Source: an uncultured Faecalibacterium sp.
GTDB lineage: Bacteria > Bacillota > Clostridia > Oscillospirales > Ruminococcaceae
DNA length: 32,124 nt
Assembly (NCBI GenBank): GCA_944385995.1
Contig: CALWZL010000020.1
Location: forward strand, 1 to 32,124
Reading direction: 5' to 3'
Shown here: positions 7,686 through 17,404 of the stretch, in pieces
Position numbering within the stretch: the first letter of the stretch is position 1
How the letters are laid out: every line of letters begins with the position of its first letter
Notes under the pieces: model-generated
Databases searched by the model: none
The model's input: only the letters and a program-made list of their open reading frames with translations
Told to the model about the DNA's origin: nothing
Made by a program: the position numbers and the translations under genes

Positions 7686-7714
7686 TTGCCAAGCGGGGCG
7701 AAAAAGGCTATAAT
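7686..7714 (+). promoter_or_regulatory. Promoter of the murD operon
   Basis: TTGCCA (7686-7691) and TATAAT (7709-7714) are 17 bp apart. A short GGGGGC/GCCCCC hairpin follows in the leader, just before the GGGAGG site of murD. Confidence 0.85.
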
Positions 7715-7773
7715 AGACCGTGTGTCTGAATCTCTGACAGATAGGGGGCAACGGCCCCCGGGAGGAATCGATT

Positions 7774-9168
7774 ATGCAGAAGGAACAGCAGCAGCTTGCC
7801 GCACTGGTGCGCGGGAAAAAAGTCGCGTTCATCGGCGCGGGCGTCAGCCACAAGACCCTGATCGAGGAATTTGTGGGCCTGGGGGCCGAGGTAACGCTCT
7901 GTGATAAAAAGAAATCGGTGGAGGAGTTTGGCGACTATGCCGACACCATCCGCCGCCTGGGCGTTCATCTGAGCCTGGGTGAGACGTACATGGACGGATT
8001 CAAGGGCCAGGATATCATCCTGCGGACCCCCGGCTTTGAATACTACCAGAAACCCCTGCAGGACGCGATTGCGGCGGGGACCATGGTCACCAGTGAGGTG
8101 GAACTCTTCTTTGATTTCTGCCCCTGTGAGATTGTGGCGGTGACCGGCAGCGACGGCAAGACCACCACCACCACCCTCATCAGTGAGTTCTTCAAGGCTG
8201 CCGGCCGCCGGGTCCATCTGGGCGGCAACATCGGCGCGGCTTTGCTGCCCATGCTGCCCGACGTGGCCCCCGACGATGTGGCCGTGGTGGAGCTGTCCAG
8301 CTTCCAGCTCATCAGCATGCGCAAGAGCCCCAAAGTGGCGGTGGTCACCAATGTGACCCCCAACCATCTGGACCACCACAAAGATATGCAGGAGTATATC
8401 GATGCCAAGCGGAACATTCTGCTGCATCAGGTGCCGCCCTGCCGGGCCGTCCTGGGCTATGAAAACGACATCACCCGGGCCATGCAGGCCGACTGCAAGG
8501 GCGAACAGGTCTGGTTCACCCGCCTGCATGAGACCGACAACGGCGCCTTCCTACGCAGCGATGGGATGCTCTGCATGGCGGAGCACGGGGTGGTGACCCC
8601 CTTCCTGGCACAGAAGGATGTCAAGCTGCGGGGCCTGCACAACATCGAAAACCTGCTGGCCGCCGCTGCCGCCGTCTGGGGCCGGGTGCCGGTGGAAGCC
8701 ATCCAGAAGGTGGGCAGCACCTTTACCGGTGTGGAGCACCGGATTGAGCCGGTCCGGGTTCTGGATGGGGTCACCTATTACAATGACTCCATCGCCACCA
8801 GCCCCACCCGCACCATCGCAGGCCTGCGGAGCTTCGATCAGAAACTCATCCTGATCGCCGGCGGCTATGACAAGAAGATCCCCTACGAGCCCCTGGCCCC
8901 CGAGATTCTGGCCCACGTCAAGGTTCTGGTCCTGATGGGCGCCACCGGGCCCCGGATTGAAAAGGCAGTTCGGGAGGTGCCCGGCTTCGCCGAGAGCGGC
9001 CTGGAAATCCTCCACGCCAACAGCATGGAAGAGGCCGTGGCCTTGGCCCGGGGCGCTGCAAAGCCCGGCGACATTGTCAGCCTTTCGCCGGCCAGCGCGT
9101 CCTTCGATGTCTATCCCAACTTTGAAGTTCGGGGCCGCCACTTCAAACAGATTGTAAACGGGCTGTGA
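7774..9168 (+). CDS. murD: UDP-N-acetylmuramoylalanine--D-glutamate ligase
   Basis: This 464-aa cytoplasmic Mur ligase adds D-glutamate to UDP-MurNAc-L-Ala in peptidoglycan synthesis. It has the N-terminal UDP-binding Rossmann domain, the ATP loop GSDGKTT at 125-131, the central-domain motif ELSSFQL, the NVTPNHLDHH block and a C-terminal domain with GGYDKKIPYEPL. Length is normal. GGGAGG precedes the ATG. It starts a likely three-gene operon, with its stop overlapping the GNAT start. The substrate D-glutamate would come from murI at 29813-30637. Confidence 0.97.
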   Translation: MQKEQQQLAALVRGKKVAFIGAGVSHKTLIEEFVGLGAEVTLCDKKKSVEEFGDYADTIRRLGVHLSLGETYMDGFKGQDIILRTPGFEYYQKPLQDAIAAGTMVTSEVELFFDFCPCEIVAVTGSDGKTTTTTLISEFFKAAGRRVHLGGNIGAALLPMLPDVAPDDVAVVELSSFQLISMRKSPKVAVVTNVTPNHLDHHKDMQEYIDAKRNILLHQVPPCRAVLGYENDITRAMQADCKGEQVWFTRLHETDNGAFLRSDGMLCMAEHGVVTPFLAQKDVKLRGLHNIENLLAAAAAVWGRVPVEAIQKVGSTFTGVEHRIEPVRVLDGVTYYNDSIATSPTRTIAGLRSFDQKLILIAGGYDKKIPYEPLAPEILAHVKVLVLMGATGPRIEKAVREVPGFAESGLEILHANSMEEAVALARGAAKPGDIVSLSPASASFDVYPNFEVRGRHFKQIVNGL

Positions 9169-9920
9169 TAGCCTGTGCCAACACCCCGGCAGGAAAAAAG
9201 CGATTCCGCCGCGCCTGCCGGGGCGTGCCTTGCCTGGAAGTTTTTCTCCCGATGGAACAGGCCTTGTTTGGCCGCAGCCAGCCGGGACGGTTTTATGCAG
9301 GCCCCTCTCTGGCTTTGGACATTGGCGGGGCGGACGCATGGGCGGCCGGCGGCGCAAACCCGGAGGAGCTGGCGTCTTTTCTGGCGTTCTGCGGCTGCCG
9401 GTCCCTCATCACCAGCGGTTCGGCCCCGGCGGGCTGGCGTCAGGCGGAACAGATGCCCTGCTTCGCCCTGGGGGCAAGAGAGCGGCTGCCTGTGCCGCCG
9501 GCAGAAGAAAGTCTCTGGGCGTCTCTCCGCCTGGAGACCGAGCCCTCGGCGGGAGTTCTGGCCCGGTTTCTCTACCCGGACCAGACCCAACAGCGGGAAG
9601 ATTACTACTCGGCCCTCTGCACCAAGCGCAGCCGCGGTCTGGCCCGGGTCTGGGCCCTGATGGACGGCGGCCGAATCGTCGCCACCGTCGGCGCCTATGC
9701 CATCCGGGGAGGGGAAGCCTATCTGGCCTGCGGGTGTACGGCGGAACCATTGCGGGACCGGGGAATGGGCGGGCGGCTGATTGCCTCTCTGGCCAATGAA
9801 CTGGCGGGCCAAGGACTTCGGGTGAGCCTGGTGTGCCATCCCGAGCGGGCCCATTTCTATCAACGGCTGGGATTTCAGCAGGTCGGGATGCTGACCCGCT
9901 GGCAGTCCAGCCAAACATGA
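9165..9920 (+). CDS. GNAT-family N-acetyltransferase
   Basis: This 251-aa protein has an unassigned N-terminal half and a C-terminal GNAT fold. The acetyl-CoA loop is RDRGMGG at 197-203 and the late motif is HPERAHFYQRLGF. The start is taken as GTG 9165, overlapping the murD stop by 4 nt (GTGA), which suggests coupling. ATG 9252 is an alternative that would remove 29 residues and also lacks a strong binding site. Proteins of this two-part build acetylate unknown substrates; position after murD does not prove a cell-wall role. Confidence 0.8.
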   Translation: MIACANTPAGKKRFRRACRGVPCLEVFLPMEQALFGRSQPGRFYAGPSLALDIGGADAWAAGGANPEELASFLAFCGCRSLITSGSAPAGWRQAEQMPCFALGARERLPVPPAEESLWASLRLETEPSAGVLARFLYPDQTQQREDYYSALCTKRSRGLARVWALMDGGRIVATVGAYAIRGGEAYLACGCTAEPLRDRGMGGRLIASLANELAGQGLRVSLVCHPERAHFYQRLGFQQVGMLTRWQSSQT

Positions 9921-9941
9921 AAGGAACGCAAACGATACCCT

Positions 9942-11201
9942 ATGCTTGAACGCTTTTTTGACTATAAGCCTGAGGTCCTGGCGCTGGACCAGAAGGCCAT
10001 GGAACTCTGTGCGCCCTATTTCCGTCAGGCGGAGGAGGTGCGGGACTTCAATCAGCTCAAGATGCTCCGCGCCTTCGCTGACAACCAGATGTCGGCCACC
10101 GATATGCTGGGAACCACCGGCTATGGCCTGTGGGACACCGGCCGGGCCAAGCTGGAACAGATTTTTGCCCAGGCCATGGGCTGTGAGGACGCTTTGGTCC
10201 GCAGCCAGTTCATGAGCGGCACCCACACCCTGGCGGTGGCCCTGTTCGGTCTGCTGCGGGCAGGGGATACCCTGCTGGCCGCCACCGGCCGTCCCTATGA
10301 CACCCTGGAAGGGGTCATCGGCATTGAGGGCAAGGGAGCGGGAACCGGTACCCTCACCGACTACGGGATTCACTATGAGGAAGTCCCCCTGCGAGAGGAT
10401 TTCACCCCCGACTATGAAGCCATTGCAGCGGCAGCACCCCGGGCCAAGGTCTGCCATATTCAGCGCAGCCGCGGCTATATGCAGCGCAACGCCTTCGATC
10501 TGGAAACCATCCGCAAGGTGGCCGAGACGGCCCGAAGCACCAACCCCAATATCATCGTCTTTGTGGATAACTGCTACGGCGAATTCACCCAGACCCGGGA
10601 ACCCTGTCAGGTGGGGGCCGACCTGATCGCCGGCAGTTTCATCAAGAACCCAGGCGGCGGCATTGCGCCCACCGGCGGTTACATTGCGGGCCGGCGGGAC
10701 CTGGTGGAACAGTGCGCCTACCGCCTCAACGCCCCCGGTCTGGGCAAAGATCTGGGCTGCACCCTGGATACCCCCCGGGAAATGTATATGGGCTTCTATT
10801 ACGCCCCCGGCGTGGTCTGTGAGGCCATCAAGACCGCCATCTATGCCCAGTGCCTGCTGGAACTGGTGGGCAAGAAGCCGGTTCCCCGCTACTGCGACGA
10901 CCACAACGACATTGTGACCTGCTTTGATGCCGGCACCGCCGAGGCTCTGGTGGGCTTCTGCCGGGGCATCCAGGCGGCCAGCCCGGTGGACAGCTACGCC
11001 GCCCCCGAACCCTGCCCCGAGCCGGGCTATACCGATGAAGTCATTATGGCCAGCGGCAGCTTCACCCAGGGCAGCACCATCGAGCTGAGCTGTGACGGCC
11101 CCATGCGGGCCCCCTATACCTGCTATCTGCAGGGCGGGCTGAACTTCACCGCCAGCCGTGCCGGTGTACTGCTGGCCATCCAGAATGCCTACTTCGCCTA
11201 A
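9942..11201 (+). CDS. Methionine gamma-lyase-family PLP enzyme (PF06838)
   Basis: This 419-aa fold-type I PLP enzyme belongs to the Firmicutes family formerly called aluminium resistance protein. Lys235 in GSFIKNPGGG is the expected Schiff-base lysine. The FVDNCYGEF block supplies the PLP-ring aspartate, and SGTHTLA lies in the phosphate-binding region. The family is annotated as methionine gamma-lyase or cystathionine lyase-like, but the substrate is poorly established. AAAGGAAC precedes the ATG at a long spacing. It ends the murD operon and is followed by a terminator. Confidence 0.9.
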   Translation: MLERFFDYKPEVLALDQKAMELCAPYFRQAEEVRDFNQLKMLRAFADNQMSATDMLGTTGYGLWDTGRAKLEQIFAQAMGCEDALVRSQFMSGTHTLAVALFGLLRAGDTLLAATGRPYDTLEGVIGIEGKGAGTGTLTDYGIHYEEVPLREDFTPDYEAIAAAAPRAKVCHIQRSRGYMQRNAFDLETIRKVAETARSTNPNIIVFVDNCYGEFTQTREPCQVGADLIAGSFIKNPGGGIAPTGGYIAGRRDLVEQCAYRLNAPGLGKDLGCTLDTPREMYMGFYYAPGVVCEAIKTAIYAQCLLELVGKKPVPRYCDDHNDIVTCFDAGTAEALVGFCRGIQAASPVDSYAAPEPCPEPGYTDEVIMASGSFTQGSTIELSCDGPMRAPYTCYLQGGLNFTASRAGVLLAIQNAYFA

Positions 11202-11207
11202 AATCCA

Positions 11208-11245
11208 GAGAGCCCGGGCCGGAGATTCGGTCCGGGTTCTCTTTT
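11208..11245 (+). terminator. Terminator of the murD operon
   Basis: A 13-bp stem (11208-11220 with 11229-11241) contains two G-U pairs and has an 8-nt loop, followed by TTTT. Confidence 0.88.
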
Positions 11246-11311
11246 GGCCTGGATGGGAAATCCGCCGGATTCCGACCGGACGGCGCCCGCAAAATTTGTC
11301 GGGAAATGGCC

Positions 11312-11340
11312 TTGCAAAAAGCCCGGTGGACTACTATACT
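11312..11340 (+). promoter_or_regulatory. Promoter of pepC
   Basis: TTGCAA (11312-11317) and TATACT (11335-11340) are separated by 17 bp, just after the murD-operon terminator. Confidence 0.75.
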
Positions 11341-11382
11341 GGAATCCAAGTATTTTAATAGGAAAAGGACAGTGAATTCTCT

Positions 11383-12699
11383 ATGCGTCAAGTTACCCCC
11401 ATCAGTCCCGCATTGCTGTCGCAGTTTGAGCAGAGCTATGCCAGCCGGCCCTATTTGGCAGTGATGTCCAACGCCATCAGCCGCACCGATTTGAACGATG
11501 CCTCCTTTGTGCCGGCCGCGGCGGCCAAGCTGCGGATGGATTTCTCGGTGGTGGTGCCCACCACCGGAATCACCAACCAGAAAAAGAGCGGCCGCTGCTG
11601 GATGTTTTCGGTTCTGAATGCCCTGCGGGAACAGGTGATCCAGAAGTGCCATCTGGAGGATTTTGCTTTCTCGGCCACCTACCTTGCCTTCTATGACAAG
11701 CTGGAGAAATGCAATCTCTTCTATGAAAATATCCTCCATTTTGCCGGTCAGAAACTGGACGACCGCGAGACCTGGACCTTGCTGGGCAATCCGCTGCCCG
11801 ACGGCGGCCAGTGGGATATGGTGGCCAGCCTGATCCGCAAATATGGCGTCGTGCCGGAATGGGTGATGCCGGAGAATGTCCACTCCACCGGTACCGCCCA
11901 GTACATGCCGATTCTGAGCCGCAAACTGCGCAAGGACGCTTTGGAACTGCGGTCTCTGGCCCAGGCCGGCAAAGAGACGGCGGCCCGCCGCACCGAGATG
12001 CTGCAAGAGGACTACAATGCCCTCTGCATCCTGTACGGCCAGCCGCCCAAGACCTTTGACTTTGCCTATACCGACAAGGACAAGAAATACCACTGTGAGG
12101 AAAATCTGACCCCGCAGAGCTTTTTCGAGAAGTATGTGGACTATGATTTCAGCGCCTATGTGCCGGTGATTTCCTCTCCGATCCACCAGATCAACCGCAC
12201 CTATTGCCAACCCTTCATGGGAGATGTGGTGGAAGAGAATATGTTCTGGCTCAATCTCAGCCAGGAAGAGATGGAAGATTTGACGGTCCGCCAGATGCAG
12301 GCAGGGGAGCCGGTCTGCTTCAGCTGCGACTGCCGTCCCGATCGGGACCGGGCCCGTGGCTATTGGGACCCCGACTGCTTTGAGTATGGACAGGTGCTGG
12401 GCGGTCTGGACCTGGACATGGACAAGGTGGAACGGCTGACCAGCCGGGACAGCACCATGAACCACTGCATGATGTTCTGTGGCGTCAATCTGGACGAAAA
12501 CGGCAGGCCCAACCGCTGGAAGATTGAGAACAGCTGGGGCGATGCCGCAGGTCAGAAAGGCTATTTCATCGGCAGTGAAAAGTGGTTCAAGACCTACGTT
12601 TATCAGACGGTGATCCGCAAGGACCTGCTGAGCCCGGCCCAGCGCGCCCTGCTGGATCAGGAACCCCTGCCCATGGAGCTGTGGGACCCTCTGGCCTGA
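11383..12699 (+). CDS. pepC: Aminopeptidase C (bleomycin hydrolase family, C1B)
   Basis: This 438-aa cytoplasmic papain-fold cysteine aminopeptidase trims N-terminal residues from peptides. The catalytic triad is visible: Cys72 in SGRCWMFS, His361 in MNHCMMF and Asn383 in IENSWG. Length and the N-terminal hook region fit the hexameric PepC/bleomycin hydrolase family. The usual self-processing C-terminus is replaced by a short PMELWDPLA tail. It is transcribed alone, between its own promoter and the terminator at 12718. It probably completes degradation of peptides taken up or released by turnover. Confidence 0.95.
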   Translation: MRQVTPISPALLSQFEQSYASRPYLAVMSNAISRTDLNDASFVPAAAAKLRMDFSVVVPTTGITNQKKSGRCWMFSVLNALREQVIQKCHLEDFAFSATYLAFYDKLEKCNLFYENILHFAGQKLDDRETWTLLGNPLPDGGQWDMVASLIRKYGVVPEWVMPENVHSTGTAQYMPILSRKLRKDALELRSLAQAGKETAARRTEMLQEDYNALCILYGQPPKTFDFAYTDKDKKYHCEENLTPQSFFEKYVDYDFSAYVPVISSPIHQINRTYCQPFMGDVVEENMFWLNLSQEEMEDLTVRQMQAGEPVCFSCDCRPDRDRARGYWDPDCFEYGQVLGGLDLDMDKVERLTSRDSTMNHCMMFCGVNLDENGRPNRWKIENSWGDAAGQKGYFIGSEKWFKTYVYQTVIRKDLLSPAQRALLDQEPLPMELWDPLA

Positions 12700-12717
12700 T
12701 TGAATCCATGGTCAACG

Positions 12718-12757
12718 CGGCAGCGTGTGCTTTCAGGGCGCAGGCTGCCGTATTTTT
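12718..12757 (+). terminator. Terminator of pepC
   Basis: CGGCAGC (12718-12724) pairs with GCTGCCG (12744-12750), enclosing a TGTGC/GCGCA inner stem, followed by TATTTTT. The T-tract runs into the stop codon of the convergent gene. Confidence 0.8.
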
Positions 12758-13349
12758 ATCGCACCTGGTGTGTCAGTTCGTCCAGATTTTGGGTGTAGCA
12801 GGGCAGGCAATGCTCGATGAACCAGTTGGCCTCTGGACAGTTCATTTCGGTCAGCGATTTTTTCTGCTGGGCCAGAGCGGCGTCGAATTCGTGGTTGCCG
12901 CTGCGGGTTTCCTCCAGACACTTGATGAGGGCGGAAAGGCGGTCCGCCGCCTTGAGCAGTTTTTGCTCGGAGTCGGTGAGCAGGTCCCCGGTGATGTAGG
13001 GGGTGATCTCCTCCTCCAGCTCCGGGGGCAGCATGGAAGCCATTGCGGCGGCGCTCTCCCGCTCGATGGCTTTGTAGGCGTCCCGGAGGGTGGCGTTGCG
13101 GTATTTGACGGGGGTGGGCATGTCGCCGGTGATGATCTCGGAGGCATCGTGGTAGAGAGCTGCCACCGTCACCGTCTTGGGCCGGCAGGGAGTGCCGGTG
13201 TACCGACGGGCAATCAGACAGAGGGTGTGGGCGATCAAGGCGGTATCGCAGGTGTGTTCGCTGAGGGATTCGGCCCGAAGGGAGTGCATCAGACTCCAGC
13301 GGGTGATGTATTTCATCCGGGCCAGCAGCGCATTGAAGGGATACAACAT
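12756..13349 (-). CDS. HD-domain 5'-deoxynucleotidase, YfbR family
   Basis: This 197-aa HD phosphohydrolase removes phosphate from deoxynucleoside 5'-monophosphates, as known for E. coli YfbR. The metal-binding HD set is His32 (ESLSEH), His67-Asp68 (YHDASE) and Asp136 (AADRLSA), matching the E. coli spacing with an offset of one. GDMPTPVK at 75-82 is also typical. GGGAGG lies upstream of ATG 13349. It is convergent with pepC and divergent from the YfhO gene. Likely role: balancing dNTP pools. Confidence 0.93.
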   Translation of the reverse strand: MLYPFNALLARMKYITRWSLMHSLRAESLSEHTCDTALIAHTLCLIARRYTGTPCRPKTVTVAALYHDASEIITGDMPTPVKYRNATLRDAYKAIERESAAAMASMLPPELEEEITPYITGDLLTDSEQKLLKAADRLSALIKCLEETRSGNHEFDAALAQQKKSLTEMNCPEANWFIEHCLPCYTQNLDELTHQVR

Positions 13350-13472
13350 AGACTAAACCTCCCGGCCGGCGGCATTGTGAGATGCTGCCGGTTTTTGCTA
13401 CCAAAATACCTTTGCCGGGCCCGGTTGTCAAGGCGCGGGCCAAACTTCGCCCTTTTCTTGCCTGGGCAAACA

Positions 13473-13481
13473 TGCTATACT
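13473..13481 (+). promoter_or_regulatory. Extended -10 promoter of the YfhO-family gene
   Basis: TGCTATACT is a good extended -10. The region at -35 (TTTTCT) is poor, and TTGCCT at 13458 is only 12 bp away. The leader is about 75 nt. Confidence 0.5.
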
Positions 13482-13561
13482 ATCGGATGAAAACCGTCCC
13501 CTGGGGCGGGAATCTTCCGGCAGATATCCTGCGATATTCTGCAAAGAAAAGAGGAAACACT

Positions 13562-15958
13562 ATGGACTTTGCAAATCCGTCCCGGCGCCGTCTCCTGCGG
13601 CACAAGAGGGATCGTTTCTGGCTGACGGTGGGACTGTGTGCCCTGACGGCGGCGCTGATTTTTCTGCCCTTCCAGATCATTGACGGCGGATTTTTCCACT
13701 ATGCCGGCGACTTCAACGGCCAGCAGATCGGCTTTTACCGCTATATGAACGGCTTTGTCAAGGGCCAGGGGTACCCCGACGGCCTGACATCGGTGAATGG
13801 CCAGCAGCTGCCCACCAACACCTTCTCCTGGGCCACCGACCTGGGCAGCGGGGTTATGAATGCCTATTCCTTTTATCTGTACGGCTCGCCCTTTTTCTGG
13901 CTGTCCACCTTGTTCCCCCAGAGCTGGATGCCCTACCTGATGTGCCCGCTGCTGGTGCTCAAATTTGCGGTGGCGGGCGGCGGGTCCTATCTCTACCTCC
14001 GCCGCTATGTCAAAAATCTGGACTATGCGGTGCTGGGCGCCTGCCTGTACACCTTTTCCGGGTTCGGCCTTTACAACATCTTCTTCAACCATTTCATCGA
14101 TGTGCTGGCCCTGTTCCCCTGGATGCTCTGGGCGCTGGATGCCTGCATTTACGACCGCCGCCGGGGGCTGTTCGCCTTCTTTGTGGCCATCAACCTGCTG
14201 AACAATTACTTTTTCTTTGTGGGGCAGGTGGTATTTCTTATCATCTATTTTGTCTGCAAGGTGACCACCGGGGAAATCAAGCTGACCCGCAGCCTGTTCG
14301 GCACTCTGGCCTTTGAGAGTCTGTTGGGCGTGGCCATGGGATGCCTGCTGGTCTGGCCGGCGTTCCTCTCTCTGATGCAGAATCCCCGCACCACCGACGT
14401 GTCATCGGGCTGGGGCTTTTTGACTTACTCCAAGGTGCAGCAGTATCTTGCCATCCTGGTCAGCTGGCTTCTGCCTCCCGACTCGCCCTATATCGTCTCG
14501 ATCTGGTCCGAGGGAACCATCAAATGGACCAGCATGACCGCCTATTTGCCTCTGTGCAGCCTGGCGGGCGCCATTGCCTATTGGCGGGCGCGGCAGGGGG
14601 ACAGCCGGAAACGGATCATTGCGGTCTGTGCCCTGTTTGCCCTGGTGCCGGTTTTGAACAGCGCTTTTTACGCCTTCAATGCCAGCTATTACGCACGGTG
14701 GTATTATATGCCGGTGCTGATTCTGGCGGCCATGACCGTCAACGCCTGGGAGGATGACACCGTCCAGCTGGAGCGCCCCGCCGGGATAACGGCCTGGCTG
14801 ATGATAGCCACCCTGGCCTTTGCCCTGGTGCCGGTGGACAACGGAGAGGACGGGTGGAGTCTCGGCGTTCTGGAAAACCCCGAGCAATATCTGGCGGTTC
14901 TGGGCTTCGGTCTGGTGGGGCTGGCGATTTACGGCTGGCTGATCCAGCATCGGGCCGACCAAAAGCGTTTCTGCCAGCAGATGCTGGCTGCCGTCCTGGC
15001 TTTCAGCTGCATTTTTGGCTGTGTGCACATCGGGATCGGCAAGTTTGGTCAGTGGAATTACGACAGTGACCTTGTGGACCAGTATCAGGCGTCCATTGCA
15101 CTCCAGGAGGCCTTCCCGGAAGGGGATTGGCGGGTGGACACCTACAACGCCCACGACAATCTGGGCCTCTGGATGGACAAGAGCTGCCTGCAATTCTTTG
15201 ACAGTACAGTGGCGCCCAGCATCCTCCGGTTTTATTCGTCGCTGGGCTTTACCCGGGATGTCCGCAGCAATCCCGATGTCTGTTATTACGCCCTCCGGGG
15301 CCTGTTGAGCGTCCGGTTTACGGTGATGCCGGAGGACCAGCGGGCCAGCTTTGAGGAAGCCGTCGGGGCGGGTTGGACCTACTACGGCACCGTCGAAGGA
15401 ATGGCCTTCTATGAAAACGACAACTATCTGCCCATGGGTTTCACCTATGACTATTACGTCAGCGAGGATATCCTGGAAGGAATGACCACACAGGATGCCT
15501 GCTGTCTGCTGGTGCGGGCCCTTGCCCTTTCGGAGGAGGACATCGCCAAGTATGGCCAGTATCTGACCCCGGCCCCCGACAGCGTCATGACCAATTTCAC
15601 CTACGAACAGTATGTCCAGGACGTGGCCGACCGGCGGGAGACAACCTGCAGCGACTTCATGATGACCAATTCGGGCTTCAGCGCCGAGATCCAGCTGGAC
15701 CGGGACAACCTGGTGTTTTTCTCGGTGCCATATGACGACGGCTTCACCGCCTACGTCAACGGCCAGGAAGCCGAAATTTTGCAGGTGGACAACGGGATGA
15801 TGGCGGTTCTCTGCCCGGCGGGCTGGAATAACATCGACTTCGTCTATTCACCGGCGGGGCTGTCCCTGAGCCGGACGGTAACCCTGATTGCGATTCCGAT
15901 TTGGCTGGTCTATACCGGATATTTCTTCTGGAAGCGGAGAAAAACCGCTCGTCGATAA
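13562..15958 (+). CDS. YfhO-family multi-pass membrane protein
   Basis: This 798-aa integral membrane protein has about 13-14 hydrophobic segments, starting near residue 22. An extracellular loop near residues 45-85 carries the family pattern GDFNGQQIGFYRYMNGF, and a large C-terminal extracytoplasmic domain (about 500-765) precedes a last helix and a basic tail (KRRKTARR). B. subtilis YfhO is linked to glycosylation of lipoteichoic acid, and these GT-C-like proteins probably transfer sugars from lipid carriers. The substrate here is unknown. The start is ATG 13562 with GAGGAA upstream; the longer frame would include the promoter. Confidence 0.88.
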   Translation: MDFANPSRRRLLRHKRDRFWLTVGLCALTAALIFLPFQIIDGGFFHYAGDFNGQQIGFYRYMNGFVKGQGYPDGLTSVNGQQLPTNTFSWATDLGSGVMNAYSFYLYGSPFFWLSTLFPQSWMPYLMCPLLVLKFAVAGGGSYLYLRRYVKNLDYAVLGACLYTFSGFGLYNIFFNHFIDVLALFPWMLWALDACIYDRRRGLFAFFVAINLLNNYFFFVGQVVFLIIYFVCKVTTGEIKLTRSLFGTLAFESLLGVAMGCLLVWPAFLSLMQNPRTTDVSSGWGFLTYSKVQQYLAILVSWLLPPDSPYIVSIWSEGTIKWTSMTAYLPLCSLAGAIAYWRARQGDSRKRIIAVCALFALVPVLNSAFYAFNASYYARWYYMPVLILAAMTVNAWEDDTVQLERPAGITAWLMIATLAFALVPVDNGEDGWSLGVLENPEQYLAVLGFGLVGLAIYGWLIQHRADQKRFCQQMLAAVLAFSCIFGCVHIGIGKFGQWNYDSDLVDQYQASIALQEAFPEGDWRVDTYNAHDNLGLWMDKSCLQFFDSTVAPSILRFYSSLGFTRDVRSNPDVCYYALRGLLSVRFTVMPEDQRASFEEAVGAGWTYYGTVEGMAFYENDNYLPMGFTYDYYVSEDILEGMTTQDACCLLVRALALSEEDIAKYGQYLTPAPDSVMTNFTYEQYVQDVADRRETTCSDFMMTNSGFSAEIQLDRDNLVFFSVPYDDGFTAYVNGQEAEILQVDNGMMAVLCPAGWNNIDFVYSPAGLSLSRTVTLIAIPIWLVYTGYFFWKRRKTARR

Positions 15959-16005
15959 AAACAGGGGCGGCCTCCTGCGGCAAGATGCAGGGGGCCGCCC
16001 CTGTT
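15955..16005 (-). terminator. Strong terminator between the YfhO and MATE genes
   Basis: A 19-bp stem (15960-15978 with 15987-16005, one G-U pair) has an 8-nt loop. The T-run (TTTTT) is on the minus strand, so it serves the MATE gene. It may also stop plus-strand transcription. Confidence 0.9.
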
Positions 16006-16021
16006 GCAGGGAGGCGTAAAT

Positions 16022-17353
16022 TCAGGCGGCAGCGCCTTCAGCGGCACCTTTGGACCCAATCCGAAGGAGAACCGTTGCCAGCAAAAAGCTGAAAGGCGCA
16101 CTGAAGAAAGAAGCCAGGTAGAAACCGCTGTAGCCCAGAGCCGGGACCAACAGGACACAGGCCAGCAGATCGGCCGCGGTGCCGCCGATGTTGGAGATCA
16201 GATAGAGTCCCATCTGCTGGCGGCCCCGGAGGCTGGCCTCCTGAAGGTGTTTCATGGCGGTGAAGGTGTAGACAATGGATTGACGGCTCAGAAGGAGGGC
16301 GCCGTAGCCGATGGCGTCGGGATCGGTGGTAAAGAGCCGCAGCAGAGGCCGAGCCAGCAGGATACAGCCCGCCGAGACCGCCAGAGCGTAGACCAGCATC
16401 ATCCCCCGGGCCTGCCGGACGCCGTCCTGTACCCGGTCGGGCTGATGGGCCGCGGTGTTTTGGGCGATGAAAAAGACCAGAGCCTGGGTGAAACCAAAGA
16501 CCGGCATCAGCAGCAGGGTAGACATCTTGCTGGCACAGGAAAAGCCGGCAATGGCGGCCACACCGATGCCGCCCAGCAGTCCCTGTTTGACCATGCTGCT
16601 GACCGGGCCGCTGGCCTGCTGGATGGTGTTGGGAACGGACAGGCGGAAAGTCTCCCAGAGATAGCGCCGATCCAGCATCGAAAAGTGAAATGGTCCGGTC
16701 AGCAGGGTGCGGCGGAGATACCAGAGGATAAAGATAAAGCCAACGATCTGGGAGAAAGCGGTCGCGCCGGCGGCACCGGCTACCCCGAAGGGGCCTACCA
16801 GAGCCAGATCCAGCAGAATATTGAGGACCGAGGTGCCCAGCACCGCAAACAGGGGCGTTTTGGAGTCGCCGCAGCCCATGATGAGCTGTTTGGACAGGTC
16901 GTAGATCATCAGAAAGGGCAGGCCCGTCAGATAAAACCGGCTGTAGGTCAGGGCCTGGGGGATGATTTCAGCGGGGGTGTGGATCAGCTGCAACAGCCAG
17001 TCGATGCCATAAAAGGCGGCAGCGGTCAGGAGAAGGCCCAGCACGCCGTCGATGAACAGCAGGTTATAAATGACGGTGGACAGCTCCTCTCTGGAGGCGG
17101 TGGGCCGCTTGGCGGCCAGGAGCAGGCCGCCGCCCAGCTCCATCCCGCCGGAAATAAACATAAAGACCATCAGGGCGGTGGAGGCATTGGAGACGGCCGC
17201 CAGGGCGTTGGCGTCCAGGCACAGGCCGATAATCATGGTGTCGGCCACGGTGTAAAGCTGGGTGGCCACCATGCTCAGGATGACCGGCCCGGCAAAGGAA
17301 AGCAGAGCAGGGCGGACCGGTCCGGCCAAAAGATTGCGGTTGGATGTAGACAT
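16022..17353 (-). CDS. MATE-family multidrug efflux transporter
   Basis: This 443-aa protein has twelve predicted membrane helices in two repeats of six and exports cationic drugs or dyes using a Na+ or H+ gradient. Family marks include PVILSMVATQLYTVADTMIIG near the start and SVPNTIQQASGP at the start of the second half. ATG 17353 is chosen because GGAGG precedes it. The longer frame from 17416 would cover the promoter. It is divergent from a MerR regulator, and its promoter has the MerR-type 19-bp spacer, so expression is probably induced by a transported compound. Confidence 0.93.
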   Translation of the reverse strand: MSTSNRNLLAGPVRPALLSFAGPVILSMVATQLYTVADTMIIGLCLDANALAAVSNASTALMVFMFISGGMELGGGLLLAAKRPTASREELSTVIYNLLFIDGVLGLLLTAAAFYGIDWLLQLIHTPAEIIPQALTYSRFYLTGLPFLMIYDLSKQLIMGCGDSKTPLFAVLGTSVLNILLDLALVGPFGVAGAAGATAFSQIVGFIFILWYLRRTLLTGPFHFSMLDRRYLWETFRLSVPNTIQQASGPVSSMVKQGLLGGIGVAAIAGFSCASKMSTLLLMPVFGFTQALVFFIAQNTAAHQPDRVQDGVRQARGMMLVYALAVSAGCILLARPLLRLFTTDPDAIGYGALLLSRQSIVYTFTAMKHLQEASLRGRQQMGLYLISNIGGTAADLLACVLLVPALGYSGFYLASFFSAPFSFLLATVLLRIGSKGAAEGAAA

Positions 17354-17404
17354 AAGAGGGTTCCTCCGGTTGCAAAATGTTGGGATTTCTGGTATCCTGA
17401 AGCT